DNA from: Blepharisma japonicum
Lineage: Eukaryota > Ciliophora > Heterotrichea > Heterotrichida > Blepharismidae
Reading direction: 5' to 3'
Length of the DNA: 64,000 bases
Assembly: GCA_949751835.1 (NCBI GenBank)
Contig: CATKHK010000036.1
Coordinates: 248,001-312,000 of the forward strand
In this document: in pieces, positions 53,243 through 64,000 of the stretch
How positions within the stretch are numbered: the stretch's first letter is position 1
Layout of the letters: every line of letters starts with the position of its first letter
Notes under the pieces: model-generated
What the model saw: only the letters and a program-made list of their open reading frames with translations
The model's database searches: none
What the model was told of the DNA's origin: nothing
Translations under genes and position numbers: made by a program

Positions 53243-54391
53243 ATGGGCTGCTGCTTCAGTTGCTTTAAAAGTGACTCCAAAGATCCTAAAAAAGCTGTAT
53301 TAATTGACTCAGAAGGGAAAAAAATTGAAGAAATGGACACTGCTACTGAAAATACAATTTCAGTTCAACCTCATCCTATTTGTCTCGAAGATTTTAAAAT
53401 TGAGAGAGTTTTAGGCAAAGGTGCATTTGGCAAAGTGTTCTTGGTCACCAAAAAAGACAACGGCAAATTGTTTGCTATGAAATGTTTAAGAAAAGACATG
53501 ATCAAGCAAAGAAACCAAAAAGAGCATACAACTACCGAGAGAGAAATATTAGGAGATGTAGATAGTCCCTTCATAGTTCAACTAAGATATGCATTTCAGA
53601 CTCCAGAAAGACTCTACATGGTTATGGACTTTATTAATGGTGGTGAGCTATTTTTCCATTTAAGAAGCTCATCAAGGTTTTCTGAACAAAGGGCGAAGTT
53701 TTATGCAGCTGAAGTTCTTCTTGCCTTAGAATATATCCATGGTCTAGGTATTATATATAGGGATTTAAAACCTGAAAATATTTTATTAGACTCTGAAGGA
53801 CATATAAAATTAACTGATTTTGGCTTAAGTAAACAGTTTTTTGATGAAGAGGCTAATGGTGAAAATAAAACATTTTCTGTGTGCGGAACTCCTGAATATT
53901 TAGCTCCAGAAATTTTAAAACAGACAGGGCATGATAAAGCTGTGGATTTTTGGAGTTTTGGAGCTTTGCTATATGAAATGCTGTCAGGTGCTCCACCTTT
54001 TTATTCAAAAAATAGAGACCAGATGTTTAGAAATATTTTAACAAGACCAGTAGAAATGAAATCTCATTTTTCATGGCAATCTGTTGATCTATTGAAAAAA
54101 TTGCTGCAAGTTGATGTAAGAATAATTTAGCCTCGAAAAAGATTATCATCTATTGATGCTTTAAAACAGCATCAATTTTTTGAAGGAATGGACTGGATAA
54201 AGCTAGCTAATAAAGAAATTCCGGTTCCTTTCAAGCCGAAAGTGACAGGCCCGAGGGATTTAAGAAATTTTGATAGAGTATTTACAGATGAAACTCCAGA
54301 AGAAAGCCCAATTACTTCAAATTTCGATTCTCGAAGGACTTCATCGAATCGATATGAAGGATTTACTTATCATGACTCTGGCAATATATAA
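53243..54391 (+). CDS. AGC-family protein kinase, probably acylated
   Basis: Two exons (53243-54115, 54131-54391) give 377 residues. The start MGCCFSCFKSD carries a myristoylation Gly2 and adjacent Cys residues suited to palmitoylation, so it should be at a membrane. Kinase domain about 51-310: GKGAFG 58-63, Lys80 in FAMKC, YRDLKPEN with Asp174, DFG Asp192, T-loop TFSVCGTPEYLAPE with Ser212 in the PDK1-site position. The C-terminal AGC tail is complete: FDRVFTDETPEESP (turn-motif region) and the hydrophobic motif YEGFTYHD. The motif set is closest to S6K/Akt-type kinases; no PH domain is present. All catalytic residues are intact. Confidence 0.93.
54116..54130 (+). other. 15-nt intron (AGC kinase gene)
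   Basis: GTAAGAATAATTTAG, phase 0. Splicing removes an in-frame TAG and restores the conserved D-PRKRL segment at the end of the kinase domain. Confidence 0.95.
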
Positions 54392-54453
54392 TAATCTAAT
54401 AATAAAAGATCTTGAATTCAGTCAAGGCAGAAATTTAAAAAAATAATTGCAAA

Positions 54454-56632
54454 ATGGTTGACTCGAACAAGTCAAATTCCAAAAAAGGGGTCCTTGATAT
54501 ATGAGATGATTATGACCAGAATCACCCCGAAAATGCTCAACTTAGAGGCGATGCAGAATTTGATGGCCCAGTTAAAGATCGCAAATGTACAGATATTTTT
54601 TACTTGATCTTTTTTATTCTCACAAATTTCGGGCTTGTTTTTGTATGTTACTTTATTATTCCTGAAGGAGATTTGCATAGATTGACGCACGGGTTTGATT
54701 TTCGTGCAGAAATATGTGGATACGGTGGTTTAGAAGACCGTCCGTATATGTATTGGCCCGATCCTTATAATCTTGATTTTTCTTTGTGTGTTCAGAGATG
54801 CCCTGAGTACTATATTACTGATTATATATGTTTATATGACACTGATCACAAAACCCTACTACTTGACTGGGGATGTTGGGATACAGTGGTTACAACTTAT
54901 TATGGGTATTATTGTGTTCCTGTTACAGATCTAGCAAGGAGAAAAGTGATGGATTATTTATACCAGCCTATGATTCTAGTGAAAAGAAGCGTAGGTGATC
55001 TTGCACTTGCTTGGGACACAGTTGTAATGGGATTAATACTTTCTATTGGGATTGGTCTTGTCTATTTGGTTTGCTTTCGAATTCCCTGTAATTTTTATTA
55101 TAGATGTAATGCACGCGCTTATGATTGTAAGCATTTTTACTCCAGAATTGCTATTTCTGTATTTTATTTATCTATTCCGTGAAGCTCAACTTAGCACTCA
55201 CCAGCAATTATGTGGGGAGTCTGATGCAGGGGCAGAACCTGAATATTGCTACCAGGCTCCTTCTGAAGGGTTTTATTACCTTATGTTCATTGCATTAGGA
55301 TTTGCAATTGCATATGCAGTTTGAATTATCATGAAATGAAGACTTCTAAAACTCGGAGTAAGCATCATTATGCTTTCATGCAGACCTCTGCACACACTAA
55401 AGCAGTTTTTCTTATATCCATTTATGCTTATGCTATCAGGGATAGGTATTATTGGCTTATTAACTCTGCTGGTTTTATATACAATGAGTACAGGTACAGA
55501 AACTACAGTTCAAGCATCTGAAATACCTGGAGGGTATTCAAAAAAAATAGAAGACTACGAAACAGAAAAATATATGATGATTTATAATGTATTTATCACC
55601 TTATGGTGGCTTGTCTATTTGATAGCTTTTGGGGAGTTTGTATTATCTTCCTCTGTTTCTGTCTGATATTTTACTAGAGAAAGATCTTCATTGTATTATC
55701 CATTATGGAAAGGCTTTAAGTCAATTCTAAGATATCATTTAGGTTCTACAGTTAGAGGGTCTCTTTTTAACTCAATTTTAGCTTTACCGAATAAAATAAT
55801 GACTAGCTATACAAAAGTGCTTTATAAGCTGAAAAAGAACCACAATGGGCTGGCTAATTGTTTAGGAAAATGCTGTGCTTGCTTAACATGCCACCAAAAA
55901 TATTTGAGGTTTTTCACTGATTATGCGTTTATCTTTTTAGCTCTTTTTGGGCATCCGTTCTTTGAATGTGCTAAAAAATCATATTATTTATTAAAAAGAA
56001 ACAAACAAAGGGTTAATTTGCCTTCAAAAGCAGGGCAATTTGTCATTTTTATTATGAAAGCTACGATTTGTTTATCAGGGACTGCATTAACGTATTCTTT
56101 GCTGCTCTTACAGCCTTATACGCCACGCGGCCAAGATACAGACTTATTAGTAGCTCCTTCTTGGCTTGCCTTTTATTCTTTAATTGTTGGCTGGTTCACA
56201 GCTCAAGTATTTGGAGGTTCGATGGCAGCATGCATGAATACTGTTGTATTATGTGGTGCATGTGATGAAGAAATGTTTACTCGCGAACAGCGATTTATGG
56301 ATCATCAGTTACAATCATTTTTAGATAGCGTTTATGAAGAGCAGACTGAACAACAACGAGAATCAAAGGAAAGAGCTGTGATGCAGAATCCGAAGAAAGT
56401 ATATCAAAAAGCAAGCTTGCTTGAAAATATGGACGAAGAAGGAGCTATTTTATTGAAACCAATAAAAAATAATTATACAGGAAGCCAAAAAGCATCAGAT
56501 ACTTTAATGGAAGATGAGACTATAGTTGCTGCACAAAGGCCAAATATGGCTTATAATAATAATGATCAAAGTAATTTCCATTGGATGGAGGAAGATACTG
56601 CTGAAGATAAAAGACCGCAATTCAGTAGATAA
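54454..56632 (+). CDS. Choline-transporter-like (SLC44/CTL) membrane protein
   Basis: Two exons (54454-55087, 55104-56632) give 720 residues. A cytosolic N-terminus with the family DRKCTDIFYLIFF start of TM1 is followed by a lumenal loop, RLTHGFDFRAEICGYGG, with paired Cys (CVQRCPEYYITDYIC), then about ten membrane spans. The late region holds CCACLTCHQKYLRFF and FFECAKKSYYLLKRN, then KATICLSGTALTYSLLL and FTAQVFGGSMAACMNTVVLC as in CTL proteins, then an acidic cytosolic tail. TGA=Trp occurs near the start (LDIWDDYD) and at 55322 and 55664. CTL proteins transport choline or related solutes; the exact substrate is unknown. Starts 62 nt after the kinase stop. Confidence 0.9.
55088..55103 (+). 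other. 16-nt intron (CTL gene)
   Basis: GTAATTTTTATTATAG, phase 1. It explains the change from frame 1 to frame 2: VCFRIP joins Y-VMHALMIVSIF and the membrane span continues. A frameshift is not needed. Confidence 0.93.
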
Positions 56633-56693
56633 TAGTAATTTGTTAATAAGCATAATTAATAATTTTTTAATAAATTATTAATTCAAAAAAGAA

Positions 56694-56765
56694 GCCTCCA
56701 TCCGGGTTTGAACCGGAGACCTTTTGCTTACTAAGCAAATGCTCTGCCGACTGAGCTATAGAGGC
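56694..56765 (-). tRNA. tRNA-Thr (anticodon AGT)
   Basis: A 72-nt cloverleaf on the minus strand. Acceptor GCCTCTA pairs with TGGAGGC, D-stem GCTC/GAGC, anticodon stem TTTGC/GCAAA around loop TTAGTAA (anticodon AGT, read as IGU), and T-arm TCCGG-TTCAAAC-CCGGA. CCA is not encoded. A six-T run on the minus strand (plus 56685-56690) just past the 3' end fits a polymerase III terminator. No intron. Confidence 0.97.
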
Positions 56766-57381
56766 ACTTGACTGTCTGCAGGAAAGTAAATATATATAGA
56801 AGTATATCAATCTATATTACAGACACTAAAACAAAAAAATAAAACCATCTAATTTTAAAGCTTAATAATCCTAGTTTCTAATTTAGTTTGGCTTTTCCAC
56901 AATTAGAATGGCTATCGGGAGCATTTTATTGTTAATTTATATAAAATAAATTAAAACTTCCAAAATTGAATATTTTACATAAATTATTTCCTAATTATAA
57001 AAATTTAAATATAATAATTCCCATTTTTGTATTTTTTCTTAATGCTTAATATTAGAAGATTTTCCAGTAAATTAATCAAATCGGCAAAATTCATGCTAAA
57101 GATAATTGGCTTACTCATTATCAATAATAATTTAAGAAGACACTTAATAAAGGAGAAATTATAAATTAAAGTTGCTCTATCAGACTAAAAAAAAAAATTT
57201 TTAATGATGACTTTATTCTGAAATAGCTGGCCATTTTTTATTTTGTATTTAGTATTTCCAAGTAAATATTTTTCAGATCAGAATTTTAAAAATTTGTGTT
57301 TCTACTTGGAAGACTTTGGTAGAAATTTTTTATTTATAATAAATAATAACTATATTTACTAAATCTTTTCTTTATTCAGTA
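56766..57381 (+). other. Intergenic, AT-rich, nothing recognised
   Basis: About 615 bp upstream of the tRNA gene and downstream of a C2H2 gene. An A-run of about 10 lies near 57187. No open frame or RNA gene was supported. Confidence 0.5.
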
Positions 57382-57843
57382 TTATTTGAATTTGACATTT
57401 TGATATTTCCGGCTTATCTTATTGCATGTTTTCATATGGGTACTCAAAGCGTATTTTATCTTAAATTTTTTACTGCAATACTCGCAGGCATATGGCTTCT
57501 TGCTCATGTCATGCATTTTTCCAGTGTGCTGCTTAAGACCTCTAATAGAATTAAATCCTCGCTCGCAGTCTTCACATTTATACTTAAAATCTCCTGAATG
57601 CTCATTTTCTGATTCTTCGCAGCTTGAGATTGCCTCATCCACGATTTTAGTCTCTTCATCATTTGCCCCGTTGTCATTATTTTCGTGCAAGTGAAGTTTA
57701 AGCTCTTTGTCTGTCATAAAGGCAAATAAGCAGTAAGGGCATGGATATATTGACGATCTTTCTTTCTTTAAAACGCTTAGCGTTAATACTTCAGGAAGTT
57801 TTTTAGGAGATTCAATGCTAGGGATAATAAAGTCATGTTCCAT
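57382..57843 (-). CDS. C2H2 zinc-finger protein
   Basis: A 153-residue protein with three fingers: a divergent one, YPCPYCLFAFMTDKELKLHLH, near 33, then YKCEDCERGFNSIRGLKQH at about 87 and YACEYCSKKFKIKYALSTH at about 118. An acidic linker (EESENEHSGD) separates the first from the others. The basic C-terminus (KISRKYQNVKFK) could be a nuclear signal. Intact ATG and stop with no TGA codon. Likely nuclear nucleic-acid-binding; target unknown. Confidence 0.85.
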   Translation of the reverse strand: MEHDFIIPSIESPKKLPEVLTLSVLKKERSSIYPCPYCLFAFMTDKELKLHLHENNDNGANDEETKIVDEAISSCEESENEHSGDFKYKCEDCERGFNSIRGLKQHTGKMHDMSKKPYACEYCSKKFKIKYALSTHMKTCNKISRKYQNVKFK

Positions 57844-58941
57844 TTTTGTGGTTATTCACTTTATCTTCTTCTAATTTATAGTTTTTAAATGCTTTAATTG
57901 TCAGAAAGCTTAAATATATATGCTCTACACTACTGCTTTTGATTAAAATTGTTTATCTTACAAGTCAATGAAAATATGAAATTATTATAATGGAGTACTA
58001 GTGATTTATACTTCTTAAATCATAAAGTTCATATATGATTAATGAAAAAAACTAGTTTTATTTGGTTTGAACTGGCAAATAATGTGGAGTTCATAAGCAG
58101 AATCGTCAATATTTATTTATAGCAGAAATAGGTTAAAATGTTTCTTTTTTTTTAGATTCTATTCTTGGGTTGTTGAAAGATTATGGTACTAAGCAGGTCT
58201 CTTATATTTATGCTATTTCTGGAGTTGTGAATTCTAGCTGCAAACTATTGAAATTTTCTATGCATATTTGATAAATACTTCATCTTTCACACATAGAAGA
58301 TTTGATTTTTAAATAATAAGTAATAGTAATCATCAAATTAAAAGCTAAGAAATGGAAAATTTTGTTGCTAAAATGTTATTAATCGAAATGAGTGAAAGAG
58401 TTCATAAATAACCCCCCTAGTAATTAGTTTATTTGAATTATTAAACTCAAAATAAATTAGAAAATGAAAATTGAAAGTTATCAATTATTAATTAAATATC
58501 CTTTAAATTTTGGTTGCCTGAATGTGAGATTTAATAGAGCAAGTAAGGCCAAAGAAATAGAAATTATATCTATGACTACAAATAAATAAAACTTATATTT
58601 TAATGGTTTGCAGAAAATTATTGAGCGAAAATTTGCATTATTATTAAGCAATCAATAATATTTAAATTTTCTAATTTTTTAATTATATCACTCCTAATTC
58701 TTTTATAATTTAATGATTTTTTCCCTTTAGCTTAATAATATTAAAGGATAAATATTTATATTCGGTATTCAATTCCGATTGTGTAAGGAAAAAGCAAATT
58801 TGGCTTTACATAAGATTAATATTATCAGCCTAAATCAAGCATAGGCTTATTTTATGTACAAATAAATGCATAATTTGAGTTTTTAAGCATTTTAAGGCCT
58901 TCTATAATTTTTCTATAAATTTTTATTATCAGAATTTCAAA
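57844..58941 (+). other. Intergenic 1.1 kb, AT-rich
   Basis: Between a C2H2 gene start and the guanylyl cyclase stop. All frames are broken frequently, also when TGA is sense and tiny introns are allowed. No tRNA or other structured RNA gene was recognised. Confidence 0.5.
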
Positions 58942-61900
58942 TTAATTATTTAGCCTTAATATTTCATCAAGTGCATAAAGTGTGATTCTCTTATTCCTAT
59001 CCACAATATCTTTATGAATATCGAATATATACGGGCATTGTGGGTTTTTCTGCACCAGAGTTTTAGCATTCTCACTTACCACTATTTTCCCAGCAATTCC
59101 ATTACTTTCGCATTTATTCGCAATCAGCACATCTCTACCATAAATATCATATCTCACGATTTTCGTTCCAGCAACTCCTCCTATAACATTTCCTGAATGG
59201 ATCCCAATTCTCATATATAAACTGGTGAAGTATTCTGAATTGATATCCTGAATTACTTTTAGCATGGATTGGGCAAATTTCATGATATTCAGACATTCTA
59301 CTGCAGGATTTCTATTGTTGTCTTCTGTGAAGCCAATAGCTACATAACAATCCCCAATGGTATGAACTTTATAGACATGGTGCTCTACACAGATTCTATC
59401 AAAACGAGTAAAAAATTCGTGAAGCATTCCGACAATTTGTTCAGGGGTTTTCGAAGCAGATCAGGCTGTATATCCTACGATATCTGCATACAAAATAGTA
59501 ACGTCTGATAAAGAATCTGTTGTTGTGTTTTCTTCTTTTAGATTGAAGTATACGTGGGAAGGCATCATTTCGGTTAGCAGGTTTTCAGTTTTTTTTCCTT
59601 CTCTGCGCGCAGCTTTTCTTAAAGCATAGGAAATCCTAAGTTTCTTTTCTCGATAATAGATTGAATATGTCATAATAGAGAGTAAACATATGGATAAAAT
59701 AGCAACTGATGAAGTATCAAATTTCATTAAAACTAGCACAAATATAAGTCATGTGATAGAAACTACTGAAATTGTGATAGTTATATGCTTTAAAAATGAC
59801 TCTGAGCAGTGTGTAAGGTATAAAGCATGTAAAACCATTTTTCCTCACTCTACATAATTGTTATAGGAAGAATCTTCACTTGTAGTTAGATATATTAGAA
59901 ATCCTATCCCAGCTGCAAAAGTCCATTGCAAAAACCACCCAGTCATAATATTCCTTTTTTCTTTTTTTATTATTTTAATCATCAGCAAAAATAGAAAAAA
60001 TTCGAAAAATAAACTGAAAAAAGAAATATATCTATAGGTACTTCTATCATCGCTTATAATCAGTCTTGTTAGGCTTAATATAGCTGAACTCGCAAAAAAC
60101 CCAGCTCCAATGACTAATCCATAATAGACAATTGAATAATTGGAATCAATGAAATATTTTCTAAATTTCTGGTCTTTACAGCTTTCTTGGCACTTAAAAG
60201 ATATAAATTTGACTTTCTCAATTTTTGGTGTGTTTGTCCTCTTGAAAACTTCTTCTTCATTTGCTAGGTCAAGAGTTTCTAATAAAAACGATTTTCTTCG
60301 TTCATTTGTAGGTGTGTGATGACTTGTATCGAAAAAACTAGATCTAGAAAAGGAAAGCGAAGAATGGATTCCATCCATACTTAATTGGTTTTTTTTAACG
60401 CTCATCAAATCTTTGTCGCCAAGCACAGCTTCTTTTACTAGCTTGGTATCCATCATTCCTTTACCTTTGGCTTCAACCGTTCTATTTTCGAATGTCAAAC
60501 CTTCTCTAGAATCAATTAGCTCAAAAGTATCGAGAGAAATTTGAATGCTGCCTGTTTCTTGTAAAGTTGATGCCATGCGGCTTGCAGTATTTACAGTATC
60601 TCCTACCAAGGAAAACTGAGGCTTATGAAATCCTACAACTCCAGCAGTGACTGGGCCGCTGTTAATCCCAACTTTCAACTTCAGCTGAGTGTCATCATTA
60701 ATAAAAATTTCTTCAGCTGCTTTTAGCATTCCTAATCCAAGTTCTATTGCTCGTCTAGCATGAGAAACACTTGCAAATGCTGGATCAGACTCAGGCTCAG
60801 AATCTTTGAGCCCTGCACAAGCCATATAAGTTTTCCCTACCGTTTCTATTTTTGTGACCCCAAATTCATCGCACAGCTGATCAAATTTTCTAAAAACACC
60901 ATCTAAAAATTCTATAAGCTCTTGTGGAGTAAATCTTGCAATAATTCCTTCAAAGTCGCAGATATCACAAAACAGCACAGAAACGGTGCCTTGGCTTTCA
61001 GCTATGTATCTGACACCGTTCTTTACTCTTTTTCTGACAAAGGCTGGAAGTAAAAAGTTTAGGACATTCATGGATTTTTCTATTTCATGCTTGTCATACT
61101 GAGTTGTAGCAAATTCTTCTCTCCGTGATTTTTCTATAACGTAGCTTATAAGCGCGGAGACAGAAATAACTGATATATATATAAGAATGTATTCAATTAT
61201 ATATAAAATCTGATCGTGAGAGTCTAAATTGTCGTTCACTAATAATTTTTGAATGATCATTGCAATGGCGAAGCCAAAATCAATTATTGTTAAAGCTACA
61301 AGATAAAATCACAAGGTGCATAATACTAGTAAAATTGCCACTGGCAATGATATGAGGAAATTGATAGTAAAATAGTCAAATGCGTAATATTCTATCACAA
61401 TTGATATTAAATTAATAATGTACACTGAAAGTAACAATTGTTTTTGGTATTTTGGAAATAAATATTTCCATGTCAAAACTAGGAGAACCGTATGATAAAG
61501 ACCTAAAATTGCATAGTAAATCAAAATTCCATATTCACTGCTTGCTGATAAAGATGTAATAAAAAGTGAAAAGTATCCAGCCATGAAGAGCAGGATTAGC
61601 ACTCGATATAGTAAAATATTTTCTCTAAGCTGCTCCCCTTGATATTCCAACTCTCTTACAGGTGAGACAAATTGCAAAGTCCATTTATTTAAGTTGTATC
61701 TGTCTAATCTTTTTTGCTCTTTCCATTTATTTGTAACTCTATATATTTCTCCTATTTTATCTTTATACTTTTCCAGTCTAGAAAGTACAGTGACTTGATA
61801 AATTTTATTTTTCAACACCTTCATCAAGTTGATAGTGTTTGGGTGGAAATTAAAACTGACTACTCTTATCGAATAGCTGAACACAAAACAAACACATGGT

Positions 61901-64000
61901 ATTAAAAATATGTGAACATAGCTTCTTGATGCATCATTAATCATATCTGCAGCTGCAAAGCTTTCATTTGAGACTGAGTCAGAAACGCCTTGAACGTAAC
62001 CAAAGGCTATCAAAACTGAAATAAAAATAGAAGCCATTGTGTATTTATTAAAAGAGTTTATCTGCAGTGAAATGGTCATCATTGACACTATATACCAATC
62101 AATAAAGGCTAAAGAACCTATATATGTAAAATTTTCTGTGAATCCTGAAGCGTTAATAGTAGAATTCAACCCTAGGAATAAAAATAAAAATATGATAAAA
62201 GCATGTATGAGACCTTCTATAGCAAAAGATGTCAGCTTTTTAAAAGTAAACAGTTCTCTTTTTATCCCTAAATCATAAGATTCGGGATGCAATGTAATTT
62301 CTCTTTGCGGAATATCTTCGTCAAAAATTCCTACTGCTATAATAGGGATAAGCGTCACAAGAAAATCCAAAATAATAATGAATTGACTTTCAATTAAGCT
62401 AACCCCCGAGAATCCAACGCTTGAACTGTAAAAAAATAATAAGCATACCAAGAGGACATCTCTATAAATGATTAAAAAAATAACTGATGCTATTCTTGTA
62501 TAGCTATAATGTCCTTCAAATAGTAATAATTTTTTCAACTGGGAAAAATCTCTAAGCCATATGCATCCGCATAATGAAGCATCTGGACCTTCATTTCCAC
62601 TGATCCCAACCCCTATATGAGACTCTTGGATCATCCCAGTGTCGCTTGATCCATCTCCAATAGCCATAATAACAGGCTTAAACTCAAAATTTCCTTTTAG
62701 CAGTTTAATAATTTTTATTTTTTGATCAGTTGTAATCGAGCTGAAAACAACACTTTTTGCAGCAAAAAGTAAAGCTACCAAATATCTTCGGTTTTCTTCT
62801 GAACTTAATGCAAATTGCAACCCAGTTCTATCAATAGACAAGCTATAAAATACAGTATCCGGATCAAAAGGATTTTTTAAAGCATCTTCTAATACAACAT
62901 TTTCAGCAAATTCTGACATTAATGGATGTATAGCCCTTCTTTGAAACGGAATATTAAAACCCTTTTTTCTAGGTGAATCAATAAAAGGTGAAGAGATCAT
63001 CAATTCATCCCTCATCATGATTTGTTCACTTCTATTTGATATATTATTATACTCCCCTGTGAATTGCCTTTTCGGAGACCCTAATGATTTATTAGGATTT
63101 TCTGGAGACTCTCCTATATGATAAATGAGCTGCTTTATATGGTTTCTCATAGTTCTATTGCACTCCATTTCTGATGTGATATTCATAATTCTTGCAATCT
63201 GCATATGCTCTTCAATTAACCCGGAAGAAATCCCAGCACATAAGGTGCTTTCTTCAGAGTCTCCACTAGCAATTCATACCTTAATCCCTGCCCTACTCAA
63301 TAGTGCCATAGTTTCCTTTGTTTCTTCACTAACTAAGTCTTCAATTCCTACAATCCCTAAAAATTTCATCCCTTTCTCGTAAAATTCAAACACTCTATTC
63401 ATTCTTCCATCAGAATTTACAGGTGATAGCTTAGCATTTCCATATGCAAATTTAAACTCATTCAGTTCTTTTGAACTTAACATGCGATAGCCTAATAAAA
63501 TTTGTTTTTTTCCTGATAAGCACTTTAGGCAGGTGATAGATTCTATGCTGCTAAAATAACTATTTTCCAATAATAAATGCTTTATCATAGGATCTCGGTA
63601 TCCACGGACGTATAAAATTGCTTGATCACTGTCGGGACATCTAACTAAAATTCTTGTTCTTTTAGTCTCTGGACTATGAGGTTGAAATGCAACCACATTT
63701 ATATCCAGCTGTTTGTCAATGTACATTACTGATACTTTTCTATTTGACCTTTTAATTAATTGCATCCCTGCCCTTTCACATGTTTTTGCTAAAAGCTTTT
63801 CTTCGTCTGATAGAGCAAAATAGTCTCCATTTTCCCTTGTTACAGTTTGGTTGCAAATAGCTAAATTTAGCATAAAGTGGAAAATTGGGGAATAAATGTC
63901 AGAGTCCTTTAAGTCATGCCGCAAGTTAATAAAATGATTGTAATCAGTCGAGATTTTTTTAAAGAAACCTGGAGCATAATCGCTTCCTTTGGGTGTTTCA
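58942..64000 (-). CDS. P4-ATPase/guanylyl cyclase fusion, 5' end cut by window
   Basis: One minus-strand frame of about 1,685 codons, open through TGA=Trp at 63274, 61309, 59845 and 59461. Order from the N-terminal side: part of a P4-ATPase (NLAICNQTV, LYVRGYRDP, KVWIASGDSEES, MAIGDGSSDTGMIQ, GHYSYTRIASVI and membrane spans), then membrane spans leading to the first cyclase domain (SVLFCDICDFEG, KIETVGKTYMACAG, VGDTVNTASRM; about 61000-60480). Further spans and the second cyclase domain follow (TILYADIVGYTAW, VHTIGDCYVAIG, YGRDVLIANKCESNG; about 59520-58960). The first domain is C2-like with Glu in KIETVG specifying GTP; the second is C1-like with both metal Asp. This inverted order is known from ciliate and apicomplexan guanylyl cyclases. 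Produces cGMP at a membrane. The N-terminal half, including any DKTGT, lies beyond the window. Confidence 0.93.

Noticed and set aside
55088-55182. Apparent frameshift or broken gene in the CTL transporter
   Set aside because: A 16-nt GT...AG intron with the same features as the other introns restores the frame exactly, so neither a programmed frameshift nor a pseudogene is needed.

Overview
This window reads as nuclear, most likely macronuclear, DNA of a heterotrich ciliate close to Blepharisma. Three things support this. In at least 12 genes the reading frame and the conserved protein family run straight through in-frame TGA codons that sit where tryptophan is expected, while genes end only in TAA or TAG, so TGA encodes Trp. 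The ten introns that can be supported are 15 or 16 nt long. The DNA is AT-rich and gene-dense, with short intergenic gaps and eukaryotic families (clathrin, SNAREs, CDPKs, a P4-ATPase/guanylyl cyclase chimera). Stentor shares tiny introns but uses the standard code, so Blepharisma is the best fit. This placement is inference; no rRNA large enough for phylogeny is present.

Layout. 1-9.6 kb: the end of an unknown gene, a PG-rich-repeat protein, a C2H2 protein, a calcium-dependent protein kinase (CDPK), a PP2C phosphatase, a single 5S rRNA gene, a 2-hydroxyacid dehydrogenase, a small Cys-rich protein, a RAP-domain protein and an unknown basic protein. 9.8-14.9 kb: clathrin heavy chain. 15.5-28.3 kb: one gene for a transmembrane protein of about 4,256 residues (signal peptide, beta-rich modules, about 2,400 residues of Cys-rich repeats, a membrane span and a long cytoplasmic coiled coil). 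28.4-30.6 kb: a DUF229 sulfatase-superfamily protein with three introns. 31-36.8 kb: a Vti1-like SNARE, two unknown proteins and an LRR protein. 37-47.5 kb: a second CDPK with decayed EF-hands, an EF-hand-like protein, a FAM135 lipase-like protein, a palmitoyl-protein thioesterase-like protein, an O-methyltransferase-like protein, a small Ser-rich protein and a Sec22-like SNARE. 48-56.8 kb: a zinc-finger/AT-hook protein, a probable pseudokinase with coiled coil, a tail-anchored protein, an unknown phosphoprotein-like gene, an acylated AGC kinase, a choline-transporter-like protein and a tRNA-Thr. 57.4-64 kb: a C2H2 protein and the 3' part of a P4-ATPase/guanylyl cyclase fusion, cut by the window end.

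How the genes work together. There is no operon logic. Two functional themes recur: Ca2+/cGMP/phospho signalling (two CDPKs, PP2C, AGC kinase, pseudokinase, guanylyl cyclase) and membrane traffic (clathrin, Vti1-like and Sec22-like SNAREs, a tail-anchored coiled-coil protein). Neighbouring genes are often separated by only 15-65 nt, so transcription signals must be very compact.
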